From: Asterias amurensis
Taxonomy: Eukaryota > Echinodermata > Asteroidea > Forcipulatida > Asteriidae
NCBI RefSeq assembly: GCF_032118995.1
Contig: NC_092655.1
Span: 15,378,406-15,442,405, forward strand
Length of the DNA stretch: 64,000 bases
Direction of reading: 5' to 3'
Positions 9,701 through 18,690 of this stretch are shown here, one piece after another (the first letter of the stretch is position 1; each line of letters begins with the position of its first letter). The translations under genes and the position numbers were made by a program. Under the pieces are notes generated by a model that made no database searches, had not been told where the DNA came from, and saw nothing but the letters and a program-made list of their open reading frames with translations.

Positions 9701-12700
9701 ACTTGGTGAGATAAACTATGTTGCTTAGTCGACTGATTGTTTTGAATAAATTGACTTAATAAATTATGTCAGTAAGTCGACTTATTGTTTTATCTAAGTG
9801 AACTTGTTGAAAAAAATTATGTCAACAAGTTAACTTATTGTTTTTCTAAGTCGACTTGGCGAGACAAATTATGTCAGCTAGTCGACTTTTTGTTTTATCT
9901 AAGTCGACTTGGTGAGATAAACTATGTTGCTTAGTCGACTGATTGTTTTGAATAATTTGACTTAGCTAGATAAAATATGTCGGTAAGTTAACTGATACCA
10001 CGAAATAAGTCGTCTCGATGAGATAAATTATGTCGGTATCTCAATATGTGGGATGGCACTCCTGAAGCTCCGTAAAAAACAATTACTCAAAAAATTATTT
10101 TATTGTTCAGGAACATATACTCTAATGTTTGAAGGGGAAAAAAAACCAAAAGTGCAATCGTCAGCCGTTGAAGTTTATTATACATGGGCTGATTGTGATC
10201 AAAAGGATAAAAGTCTGTTGTCGATACAACCGCCCACTTATATTCAACGGACCATGAACAAACGTCTGTAATGGATAACAATGGTATATTTCAGTTGACT
10301 TAACAACATAATTTATCTCACCAAGTCGACCTAGATAAAATGGTAAGTCGACTTACTGACATATTATCTCACCAAGTCGACTTAGATAAAATGATAAGTC
10401 GACTTACTGACATAACTTATCTCACCAGGTCGACTTAGATAAAAAGTCAAGTCGACTTACTAACATATTATTATCTCACCAAGTCGACTTAGATAAAATG
10501 ATAAATCGACTTACTGACATAATTTATCTCAACAAGTCGACTTAGATAAAATGATAAATCGACTTACTTACATAATTCACCTCAACCAGTCGACTTACAG
10601 TAACTAATGAAGAAGTTTACTTATACACAGCCTGCACACGTTGCAAATTGAGATTGCGAGTTAGGGCCCGCGTGGTCGCTAATAATGTGGGGTGATTTTT
10701 CGTGCCTGGGATGCAGAAGAATAACCACAATCTAAGACTTGAATCAAGTTTACACCTCGTCCAACTCCGATTGTGTTAGTCAATTCAGGCATCCTCTTCA
10801 ATTTTGTTTTGTGTAACAAGCAAAATTATTAATTTACTGATTTTATTTAAAAAAGGTTAATTGCTGTTAGCAAACTGCGTCCAACTAACACTACATGGTG
10901 TACATGTACTTGCAAAATAGTGTTACTGGCCTCACGTTTTGACCTTACTAAATAGCTACGTGAGAAGAATGAGACAATAAATCATGAATTCAGTTCAAAA
11001 TGATAAAAGTTTGTTTTCGTCATATTATTCATCAAACTATAAGCCTTTACAAAATTAAAATCTTCACTTCAAAATGTATGTATGGAAGGTAGCAAACAGC
11101 GCGTAACGGAGCCGAGTTGAAAATTGACAATACCAAAGTGCAACCATCAGCTGTTGAAGTTACATTAATGATGGTTAAAATAATCGAACCCAGATAGATC
11201 TCCTTTTTTACGATGTTAAGCTCTCTTTGCTGCAGTTGCGTCGCTGATAGTTGTCATCGGCAATCTGAGTCTACCAGGTAAAATACCGCAAGACTAAATG
11301 TAGCGCCATTTTACTCTAAATCACGGACAAATAATTATACTTCAAGACGTACACCGCTATAACCGAAGCACAGAATGGCACAATGTATCATAAGTTTGCG
11401 ATGAACTTTTACTTTGCGACCACTAACGAGTCATCGCAAGATTTTCATCGCTAACTAAAACTTTGCGATGAGTGTTCTCATCGCAAAGTTTTAGTGAAAT
11501 GGCTATCCAAAATTCATCGCTAAGTTGCGATCGATTTTGGATTTCGCGACCGATTTCGGCGTTTGCGATGATCGCAAAGCGTTAGTGAAATCGGCCCTGA
11601 TGTGCATGCCGTCACCACGAGTGGGCGAGTGTGATCGTTCGATTAGCTCTTGTCAGGTCGTGTTTCTTCGCGACGTAAAAGGAAAACCGTGAAATTCCGA
11701 GGCATGTTTGTGTGGATCATTATATTTTACTTATAAGTTATCTTTCTAACCATGCATTTTGTAACAAACGGTTTCAAGCACTTTTCAAAGACCAACTTGA
11801 CCGATCCAAGGCAACGTGTTCCTTTAAAGACCTGCTTGAACAAATATCAAAGAATCAAGTCGTAAACTTTGCTGAAATTCACTTAAAATGTTTCAAAGAA
11901 TAGGGAAATCGAGTCATATGACTAGAAAAATATTTCAATTGTGTTAAGAAACAATCATTTTGAATGCCCTTATCCAGGGCTTTTCTGAGAGATTTGCGAA
12001 AAGCCCTGTTACGTAATCACTCTCAAAACGTCATCTCTGGGAGATCCAATTTGTAAAGCCGCTTTGTTGCAGGGTGGAGGCATAACAAAGCAAGCTCCCA
12101 GAGATGACGTCAGCGGCATTGTCCTTTGACGCGCTCTCAACGGCAGAAGTGTTTTTAGTTTTTCAAAACCTTTCGGTTGGTGCCTGATTTTTTAATCGAT
12201 AATTACGAAAAAAGCTGGTATACTAAAAATGTACACTTTTCAAGATAATCACACTTTTACGTTTTGCTTTGCTATACGTTTGTGTACAAGGTCAAAGTTT
12301 ATTCGTTAATTACATACGTTTGGCATATCAACATTAACTTAAAAATACATTTTATGGATAGATCTATCACTTAGGGGCAAATTATGTGAAAATTTCAAAA
12401 ATGCAAATTTTTTGCCTTATTTGAAATTTTGACCTTAAAATGAGTCATGAAGACCCCACATGAAGGTGGTATTTGAATTTTTTTTTTCTCAAAAACTGCC
12501 TGGGTATATTTACCTTTCAAAAAAAGTTGTTTGAAATCAATATATGCACCAATGAGGATGGGAGTGCAAAAACAATTGGTGTACTCAAAATGTACCCTTT
12601 CAAGATAATCACACTTTTACACTTCGTTTTGCTATACATTTGTGCACAAGGTCAAAGTTTATACGTTAATTATATAGGTTTGTAGTATCAACATAAAGTT

Positions 12701-15007
12701 AAAAATACATTTTATGGATAGATCTATCAAATGTGAATAAATTTGACATAAATTTTGAAAACATTGATTTTTGACCTTTTTTGACCTTTTTACCCCAAAA
12801 TGACCTTAAAATTCAAAATCAAGCTGGGCATCCACCCTAATCGTCTTCCCGAGCCCATGATCCATACATCTAGCATGGATGCCAGCCATTAACAAACTAT
12901 GCCGTGGTTTTCTTTCTAGAGCACTTTTTAAAGTTTGGCTGGTCTACTAACACGTTTGAGTTGAATGTTTTAAGTTACCGTGTTTTTTCTATTTTGTCTT
13001 TTAAATGCAGTGGACACTGTTGGTAAATACTCAAAATAATTGTTACCATAAAACCTTAATTGGTAAAGAGTAATGGGGAGATAGTGATAGTGTAAAACAT
13101 TGTGAGAAACAGCTTCCTCTGAGGTAACGTAGTTTTCCATCAGAAAGAAGTAATTTTTCCACGAAGTGGATTTCGAGACCTCATAATTAGATTTGGAGGT
13201 CTCGAAACCAAGCATCTGAAAGCACATAATTTCGTGTGACAAGGGTGTTTTTTTCTTTCCTTTTTATCTCGCAAAATCGACGACCAATATGAGCTCAAAT
13301 TTGCACAGGTTTGTTGTTTTATGCATAAAATATGTTGAGATACACCAAGTGAGAAGACTGGTCTTTGACAATTACCAATGGTGTCCATTGTCTTTAATGT
13401 TTATTGATTCGATATTTTCTCATTGCATACAGGCGTGGCGACCTGCTCTGGTAACGCCTGGTCCATTCAAAGACGGTTTTGTCTTAGAGCTCTTAGAGGA
13501 TTTGGATTTGGTAAAGCCAGCTTCGGAGATACCATTTCAACAGAGACTTCTCGCGTCATCGAGGAAATGCGAGACCACAAGGGGGCGCCTTTCTCTCCAA
13601 CCCTCCTTTTCACTAATTCCGTCTCGAATATTATCTGCTCCGTGACTTTCGGGAAAACATTCGAGTATTCGGACCCCAAATTCCAGAAGTTACTCGCCAC
13701 GATCAATCGTGCTTTTGAGCTGACCGGCGCCGGAGGACCATTAGTATTCCTGCCCCTTGCCCAAAAGTTAACATTTCTCCCATCATATCGTGAGCTTCAG
13801 CGCTGTATTGGTGACATTTTAGATTTTGTTCGCGAGGAAATCGAAGCGCATCGTTCAATCCTCGACGTTGACGACCCGAGAGATTTAATAGACCACTATC
13901 TGATAGCCGAACAACACCGCAATCTCGATGAGAAACAAAATGACATCTCAAGTCACATAAACGCTGACAACATGGTCATCACAATTTTTGAGATCTTCAT
14001 GGCCGGTACGGAGACCACTGCAAACTCTCTTCGCTGGGCGGTACTTTACTTGATGGAGTACCCGGAGGTTCAAACCAAAATCCAGCAAGAGATCGACAGA
14101 GTGGTCGGAAGGAACCGGTTCCCGCGCCTCGCTGACCGGCCCAATATGCCGTTCATAGAGGCGACCATCATTGAACTTCAGCGCACCTCGCCGATCACAC
14201 CCCTCCCTCTCGCACGGTACACATCCAGCGACACTGAAATACAAGGTTATAGCATCCCAAAAGATACCATCGTCTTAGCTAATCTCATGTCTGTTTGTAA
14301 AGATGAGTCTTTGTGGGAGAAGCCCGATGTATTCGATCCTGGACGATTCATCAAAGATGGGAAGATGTTTCAACCAGATGATTTTCTTATCTTTGGTGCA
14401 GGTAAGATTCAATGCAAAACACTGTCGTGTTAATGACACAATGGGTGTTGTAACATAGGAACCGAAGAGAGAATCAAAATTTATTTAAAGACGAGCAGAG
14501 TTTACTGTTCGAAACGTCAAGACCAAACCAGCTCTTCTCAGAGCCTATACACGTCACTCACACAAAGGAGTTTTACACATGGTTGTACTTGCGCAAGTTT
14601 ACTTTTTATTTATAGTTTCTTCCTACGAATGTTATTGTGTTGCAGAAATTATTCGGATACAATACAGTTACAACATGTCAAAAATACGTACACAAGGTGT
14701 ACATGAAATAAAATAGACCAAAGTAGAACTGAAGAAAATGTTGCACAGAATCCAAGGGTAGCCCCAAAAAGCACCCAAAAAACTTAGACTCATTTCCAAT
14801 TTTGTTTTCTTTCTTGTTTCATTAGGTCGCCGGGTGTGTCTTGGCGAAGGTCTTGCCCGGATGGAGCTCTTTATAAGCCTCTCAAACCTTCTTCATCAAT
14901 TCACCTTCAAGAAGCCAGAGGAAACCACCATCTTGTCATTCAAAGCTACCGAGGCGCTGACGAGAGCCCCATTGGAGTACGAAACACGGGTGATATTGCG
15001 CGACTAA
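3717..15007 (+). CDS. Cytochrome P450, CYP2 clan, tandem copy 1
   Basis: Three coding exons, 3717-4074, 13433-14401 and 14826-15007, give 502 residues, a normal length for a microsomal P450. Both introns are GT-AG and phase 1. Visible in order: a membrane anchor at about residues 15-30 followed by basic residues, the hinge LPPGP (38-42), the C-helix W129-xxx-R133, the I-helix oxygen-activation motif AGTETT (310-315), the K-helix ExxR (E367-R370), and the haem loop FGAGRRVCLG (440-449) with Cys447 as the iron ligand. The family performs NADPH-dependent mono-oxygenation at the ER; the substrate cannot be read from sequence. The overall look is CYP2U1/CYP2-like. The ATG lies at the same place in copy 2, and upstream sequence is conserved to about 3430. 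Odd: intron 1 is 9,358 nt, and a codon (Phe before the final EYETRV) present in copy 2 is absent here. Confidence 0.9.
4244..4451. mobile_element. Family F palindromic repeat
   Basis: Ends resemble the family F termini (GGACCAAATTTTTATAAAGC and, at the right, GCTTTATGAACGAGGGCCC). The interior holds the typical TGAGTGGGGCATCAG and GGTAACCTGTTTTTGTTAAG. A short non-coding element also scattered through the WDR1 introns. Confidence 0.6.
5198..5836. mobile_element. Long inverted-repeat element with internal hairpin
   Basis: The left end (TTTTCAACTAG then ATCCCAACGAGGCCTGGTTC) is mirrored at the right end (GAACCAGGTCTCGTTGGGAT, then CACTAGTTGAGAAAC). Inner arms around 5365-5420 (AACACTTTTTGGTCAAAAAG) pair with 5715-5750. 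A second tight hairpin sits at 5231-5292. I recognise no protein inside. Probably a non-autonomous fold-back type element. Confidence 0.6.
6017..6762. repeat. Tandem palindromic satellite with transposon-like left end
   Basis: About twelve units of roughly 53 bp. Each contains GACATCCTAAAAGTAGGATGTC, itself a palindrome, joined by a TCTTCCCGTGATAATTTATC-type spacer. The left edge, ACGGAGCTCTTGAGGTGCCATC, matches the inverted ends of the element at 9457-10074. The array therefore seems to be the expanded interior of the same kind of element, with its right end not recognisable. Confidence 0.75.
7238..8490. mobile_element. Possible terminal-inverted-repeat element, 1.25 kb
   Basis: AACCCTCGACCCCCATGACC at about 7240 is mirrored near 8456-8485 as GGGTCGAGGGGGTT preceded by GTCGAGGGGTCC. 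Between them lies GC-richer DNA with an open stretch at 7898-8287 that matches no family I know. No target duplication is obvious, so the boundaries are tentative. Confidence 0.4.
8290..8735 (+). repeat. Diverged direct repeat, left copy
   Basis: Shares order and patches of sequence with 10690-11140: a CAGTCTCAGACTTGAAATCAAG-like start, GCTGTTAGCAAA, ACTACATGGTGTAC, ACTGGCCTCA, CATGAATCAT-like text and a GGGTAACAGACAGC end. By eye it looks roughly two-thirds identical to the right copy. Confidence 0.5.
9117..9263 (-). pseudogene. THAP-domain fragment with the middle deleted
   Basis: Starting at ATG 9263-9261 on the minus strand, the frame reads MSTRCIAAGCSKTTKDGVTV, the typical N-terminus of a THAP zinc-binding domain (C-x4-C). 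After about 20 codons it shifts. In another minus frame the DNA then reads ALCGKHFEPSCFENPEYTTH, the typical C-terminal half with the C-x2-H pair. The middle of the domain, with the conserved Trp and HxFP-type segment, is missing. THAP domains occur in host regulators and in P-type and Kolobok-type DNA transposases. Which one donated this piece is unknown. Confidence 0.68.
9457..10074. mobile_element. TIR element with internal GTCGAC satellite
   Basis: The inverted ends TACGGAGCTCCAGGAGTG and CTCCTGAAGCTCCGTA extend inward for about 45 bp. The inside is a tandem array of units of about 55 bp carrying the palindrome AAGTCGACTT and the spacer TGAGATAAATTATGTCAG. The insertion splits a repeat whose uninterrupted version is at 3345-3395 (AACAATTACTCAAAAAAT), so both borders are visible. 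Confidence 0.8.
10285..10610. repeat. Second GTCGAC satellite array, inverted
   Basis: Units such as TTATCTCACCAAGTCGACTT and GATAAGTCGACTTACTGACA are the reverse complement of the unit inside 9457-10074. The array is outside that element's right end and has no terminus of its own that I recognise. Confidence 0.75.
10690..11140 (+). repeat. Diverged direct repeat, right copy
   Basis: The partner of 8290-8735, in the same orientation (GCTGTTAGCAAACTG, ACACTACATGGTGTACATG, GGTAGCAAACAGCGCGTAAC). Shortly after it, CCAAAGTGCAACCATCAGC repeats 10148-10166. Confidence 0.5.
11380..11605. mobile_element. Palindromic repeat rich in CATCGCAAA
   Basis: Multiple inverted copies of TTTGCGATGA and TCATCGCAAA around the central pair at about 11460-11500 make a strong hairpin. 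The outer end GTGAAATCGGCCC resembles the GGGGCCGATTTCAC start of the palindrome at 53512. Probably a MITE. Confidence 0.55.
11665..11827. mobile_element. Family A MITE, right half only
   Basis: Runs from a GTAAAAGGAAAACC segment through TTTGTGTGGATCATTATATT to GGCAACGTGTTCCTTTAA, ending in TTAA at 11824-11827. The left half is absent. Confidence 0.75.
12215..12800 (+). repeat. Tandem direct repeat, two units of about 361 bp
   Basis: The block beginning near 12215 (AATGTACACTTTTCAAGATA, then AAAATACATTTTATGGATAG) recurs at about 12576 in the same order (AATGTACCCTTTCAAGATAA, then AAAATACATTTTATGGATAG). Both are AT-rich with no coding signal. Confidence 0.7.
13001..13397. mobile_element. Family B palindromic MITE, complete, next to P450 exon 2
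   Basis: TTAAATGCAGTGGACACTG at the left is mirrored by CAATGGTGTCCATTGTCTTTAA at the right; TTAA stands at both ends. It ends 35 bases before exon 2. The same right arm survives at 21092-21183 before exon 2 of copy 2, so this insertion is older than the gene duplication. Confidence 0.85.
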
Positions 15008-15021
15008 TAATTTATCGGACA

Positions 15022-15345
15022 CAACCAAAGCTTTATTGCCGTGGATTGGTTGATTTAGTCTTTGGAAAGCGTTTGAAACCGTTTGATATGAAATCGATGT
15101 GGCTAGACGGATGTTTAAAAAAAGGTAGAGAATACAAAGATCCATTCAAACATGCCTCAAAATCGCGTGGCTTTCCCTTTACTTTGCAGACGAACACGGT
15201 TAGCAACAAATTTGACCCCACAAAATGGCGTGCCGTGTTATTTCAAGACGTATATTTATAACGAAAACCGTGCAATTTCGCGGCACTTTGTGTGATACAA
15301 ATATTTTTCAAACACTTTTTTTTATTTAGACCAACTGTCCCTTGA
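15022..15345. mobile_element. Old family A-like MITE downstream of P450 copy 1
   Basis: Degenerate family A text: TTGCCGTGGATTGGTTGATT, AAAGCGTTTGAAACCGTTTG, and the right end ACCAACTGTCCCTTGAATTG. The same element lies at 22803-23122 after copy 2, so it predates the duplication. It probably supplies part of the 3'UTR. Confidence 0.65.
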
Positions 15346-15389
15346 ATTGAATGGTACCGTTTGTTTAAAACTATTTCTGTGACGTCACC

Positions 15390-15575
15390 GTAGACTATTT
15401 TATACAAGTATTGACTGCTTCGAGTGCTATGGTTAAAACTATGACTCCCGAGGTGATTCCTGAAGCATTGTATTTTCCCGAGGCGAAATAGAATGCTCCA
15501 GGGATCACCGAGGGAGTCATAGTTTTAACCATTGCACGAGTAAAAGCAGTCAATATTAATTTTTGTTTTATAACA
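15390..15575. mobile_element. Hairpin MITE downstream of P450 copy 1
   Basis: ATTGACTGCTTCGAGTGCTA with GGTTAAAACTATGACTCCC is mirrored by GGGAGTCATAGTTTTAACC and AAAAGCAGTCAATATT, making arms of about 60 bp. The equivalent hairpin follows copy 2 at 23180-23345. Confidence 0.7.
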
Positions 15576-16440
15576 CCCCAAACATTCCAGACCTGAATGC
15601 TACAATCCACGGACGACGCGAATACAGACTGCGAAAACTTTTACTGTGCTGCATGTAGTGTCATGTAATCCGAAATGGTTACATACTATTAATGTATCAT
15701 CCTCGTACACGCAACGGACGTCTGGGTACTGCACGCCGTGTGCTAGTCTTCGGACTAGCGCACGGCAAACCGATTCACTATCCCACGGCAAACCGATGCA
15801 CTACCACACGGCCGCCGTATAGTAAAACTAAGACGTATTATGTGACGCGCTCTGAACCAATGAAAAGGCAGAATATTGGTAAGGGGTGTTGTAAAAATGA
15901 ATAACTATAGATTCGTTACAAACATAAGTGATAGTTCAACCTGAAATGAATCTTTTTCAACATTGACAGATATATCTTTACGGCAAAACAGCTCCAAACA
16001 TCTCATTATTTCAGTTTCTATAAAACATTTTCCAGTTTATACCACTTACTTTAGTAAAATCATAGGCCTACACCGCGTCCCTAAACTCTAATGATTGGAA
16101 ATTAAAACGTTGTACTTTTTATAGTGATTATCGGTGTTCATGTTATTTTCAGTTTACAATTATCATTTTATTAATTAAAAGTAGATGTACGAACTGTAGA
16201 ATTTTAGGGTCGGTCGGTTAGAATTTCCCTGTATCTTTAGAATCAGTGCCGACAATATACATATATGTATATATATAACTTTAATGAAAGCGAAAAGGCA
16301 ATAGGCATAAGTTTGACATTATTGTAAGCTTTCCCATGTATTTGTTTCCTTTTTGTTCCCTTTTTTAAATCTTATTGTTTTTCGAAGTATTGTGGGGCTT
16401 AGATGTTAAATCGTTCGCAGTACCCGCTGCTAAACATAGG
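15576..16440. other. P450 copy 1 downstream flank, no gene seen
   Basis: Duplicated DNA matching 23346-24200 with small indels. It includes a short direct repeat of CACGGCAAACCGAT-type text near 15760-15810 that is shorter in copy 2. No recognisable coding or RNA gene. Confidence 0.5.
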
Positions 16441-16454
16441 ATTTGAACTGCCTC

Positions 16455-16850
16455 TAGCATACCGGGCATCTCGGTAGTCGAGTTGGTAAGACACTGCTCT
16501 AGAATTGCAAGGGTCGTGGGTTCGAATGGACCCTTCCCATGAAATATGCTAGTCTCATTCACGCATGCGTACAGACCCTGTTGGTTGGCAAACGCCATAG
16601 AGTTGTGCACTAAGCAGACGCGCAATTGCGTCTGCGTCACGCACCCATTAGCCGTGTAGAAAACAGCGCGATGTTCCCTCATTTTGCCAACCAAAACGTT
16701 AGTGCGCACGCGCTATGTGCAATTTACATATTTCATGGGAAGGGTCTATCCCACCCGAGTAGCATGCCAGTGATTTGTTTCCACAGAGCTCGGGTAAATA
16801 CTTAGTATACACTACTAAAACACATCGGTTTTATATCAGTAAAAAAACAA
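16455..16850 (+). repeat. tRNA-like repeat, copy 1, interrupted by a MITE
   Basis: CTCGGTAGTCGAGTTGGTAA fits a pol III A box. GGGTTCGAA, followed after the insertion by TCCCACCCGAG, fits the B box and T-arm. Uninterrupted, D- and T-stems can pair, but the anticodon region does not form a normal arm. It is therefore a tRNA-like mobile repeat and not a tRNA gene. The MITE at 16528-16747 splits it inside the T-loop. Confidence 0.7.
16528..16747. mobile_element. 220-bp MITE inserted in the tRNA-like repeat
   Basis: The termini GGACCCTTCCCATGAAATAT and ATATTTCATGGGAAGGGTCT are inverted repeats, and inner arms (GGTTGGCAAA and TTTTGCCAACC) also pair. AT flanks both ends. Copy 2 has the intact site GGTTCGAATCCCACC at about 24248-24262, so insertion came after the P450 duplication, or the element was lost cleanly from copy 2. 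Confidence 0.85.
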
Positions 16851-17088
16851 AATTAGTATATGGTGGGGCTATATATAGTTATATTCAAACAAACAAAGCA
16901 AGACTTGCACAGTTTCTGATAAAAAACATAGTTCTCATTCGTAGCCAAGACAAACAGATAACATGTAGATATAAAGTTCGACAGATAAAAGTTGAATTGG
17001 CAAAACAAACTTAAAGATTAAAACTTTATGATAAAACCCTTATTTTGAGAAGACGTCTCGTTTCCATTCAAATGTAAACTTGATCTCT

Positions 17089-17472
17089 TTAAAGGCTCTG
17101 GACACTTTTGGTAATAATTAAAAAATAAGAAGAAAAAACTGAGTGGGTAACAAGTATGTAAATCAACTTACTTGGTAACAATAAAACATTGTGAGAAACG
17201 GCTCCCTCTGAAGTAACGAAGTCTTCTAGAGTAAGTTTCAAAGAAAGTTGATTTCAAAACCCCAGAATTAGATTTTGAGGTCCCGAAATCAAGCATCTGA
17301 AAGAACACATCTTCGTGAGACAAGGGTGTTGTTTCATCCATTATTATCTCGCACCGACGTTTGAGTTTACATTTATTTTCACGCAGGCTTGTTATTTTGT
17401 GCACAAGTTGAGATACACCAAGTGAGGAGACAGGTTTTGACAATATTACCAAAGGTGGTCAGTGTCTTTTAG
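17089..17472. mobile_element. Family B-like MITE in P450 copy 1 downstream flank
   Basis: From TTAAAGGCTCTGGACACTTT to AAAGGTGGTCAGTGTCTTTTAGA, with family B arms between. The counterpart at 24592-24880 lacks an internal part, so the element predates the duplication. Confidence 0.7.
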
Positions 17473-17699
17473 AATTAGTTAATATTGTATATTCACTTTT
17501 TTTTGGAAATTGCACGGAGAGTGAAGATGATGAAGCCACATAATTCCACTCAATAAATAAAAAAATAAAGTAATGCGGAAGTGAAAATATATAAATTGTG
17601 TTTCTTGGCTTGATCTATAAAGCGATTTGCCAGTAAAACAACAAGAATTAACAATTGTATAAAATAAACTTATAATTGGTTGAGGTAAAACGAGTCCCC

Positions 17700-18008
17700 A
17701 AACTTCTGAGAGGGGCGGCACATCACCCCCCCCCCCGCCAGACTCCCTAGATTGCCCCACTGGGCTTTTAGATGGAGGTCTACCTCCATGGCTTCTACGA
17801 CACGCCGTACTACAACTGTCCTGCCCCCCCCCACCCCCTCCCCCATCCTTCAATCCTTCAAGACAGACTGACGCACATAGTACATAAACACAAATAAAGA
17901 GGTCTAAAAAAAACATCACAACTTCAAAAATAACTCCTCCATCATCAGTTTTCTTCGAATCATCAACAAAGAGCAAATTGATTGAACACTGACTGAGATG
18001 CATAGGAA
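17700..18008 (+). repeat. Right end of P450 duplication unit 1
   Basis: CTTCTGAGAGGGGCGGCACA, poly-C runs, ACGACACGCCGTA and TTCGAATCATCAACAAAGA are repeated at 25846-26098 after copy 2. The next base, 18009, begins the text that also starts copy 1 at 2551, so the head-to-tail junction lies at about 18000-18009. Confidence 0.65.
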
Positions 18009-18159
18009 TGTCGCTCTGTCCAAGTTTATAATTCAATTCAATTTTCAATTCAATAATTCAATTCAATAATTCAATTTTCAGGGTCTGTCTTTAGGCTTTG
18101 CCTGGGCTCTTTTTTTATTATTATAAAACTACTGCTTGCGTGTCTTGCCCTGGGGTCCG

Positions 18160-18625
18160 ATGTCGCATGCAATTATGTCCTCTATGCAATACTATCCGGA
18201 GAACACTATTGCATGCATTTGCAATAATGTCCGCCGGACGGCTTTGCATATGCAATCGTGTCCGCCCGGACGCTGCTGCATAATGCAATTGTGTCCGCCC
18301 GGACACATTTGCATAAGCAGTTGTGTCCGCCCCCCGTCCTTGCATTAAATTAAACGCCCTTAGTCGGCGGTACACATTCGCCATTTTTTTAAAGCTAAGT
18401 GCATGTAACGAATGACATGGGAAATGTTCGGCCGTTGGAATAATACGTGAATATTCATGCTGCATAATTAGGTTTAGTGCATGCACGCTCGCTTACACGC
18501 GCACATACATGTACAGTCATGTACGTGTCCGCCGGACGGGTTTTTGCATAGCCCCGGACACGATTGCATATGCAAAAGTGTCCGGAGCGGACAGTATTGC
18601 ATGGCGGACACAACTGCATCTGACA
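18160..18625. mobile_element. 466-bp element with TGCAT/GTGTCCG repeats, 3-bp target duplication
   Basis: It splits a sequence that is intact in copy 1 (GGGGTCCGGCTTAGG near 2658). CCG stands on both sides (18157-18159 and 18626-18628). The imperfect inverted ends carry GCATGCAATTATGTCC and GGACACAACTGCAT. The flanks inside hold about ten copies of TTGCAT plus GTGTCCG in both orientations. No protein. I cannot assign a superfamily; a 3-bp duplication is typical of CACTA-type and Harbinger-type elements. Confidence 0.72.
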
Positions 18626-18690
18626 CCGGCTTATGTTGAGGTGCAGTGTTCAGGTGTCAGGGATGTCGCAATATTGGAAATTGACATGGG

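Larger units (their letters stand above)
4075..13432 (+). other. Intron 1 of P450 copy 1, expanded by transposons
   Basis: Bounded by GTGAGT and TGCATACAG, the same donor and acceptor as the 479-nt intron of copy 2. Only about 120 bases at the left end and about 130 at the right end align with copy 2. The rest is MITEs, satellite-like arrays, a THAP fragment and direct repeats, annotated separately. No additional P450 exon is visible inside. Confidence 0.85.

Noticed and set aside
8290-11140. Direct repeats as the ends of a retroelement
   Set aside because: The repeats are strongly diverged, lack recognisable end motifs, and the interior has only a THAP fragment and satellites. No retroelement assignment is supported.
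13423-13432. A separate gene starting at the P450 large exon
   Set aside because: The apparent start is a TTG inside the acceptor region. Joining to exon 1 gives a full P450.
16455-16850. A split tRNA gene
   Set aside because: A- and B-box text and D/T arms are present, but no anticodon arm of normal shape forms. The interruption is a 220-bp MITE with an empty counterpart at 24250, and similar cores lie in a transposon-like element.
17479-18048. A 189-codon minus-strand open stretch
   Set aside because: Runs through poly-C/poly-G tracts and duplicated non-coding flank. Composition is low-complexity, with no domain.
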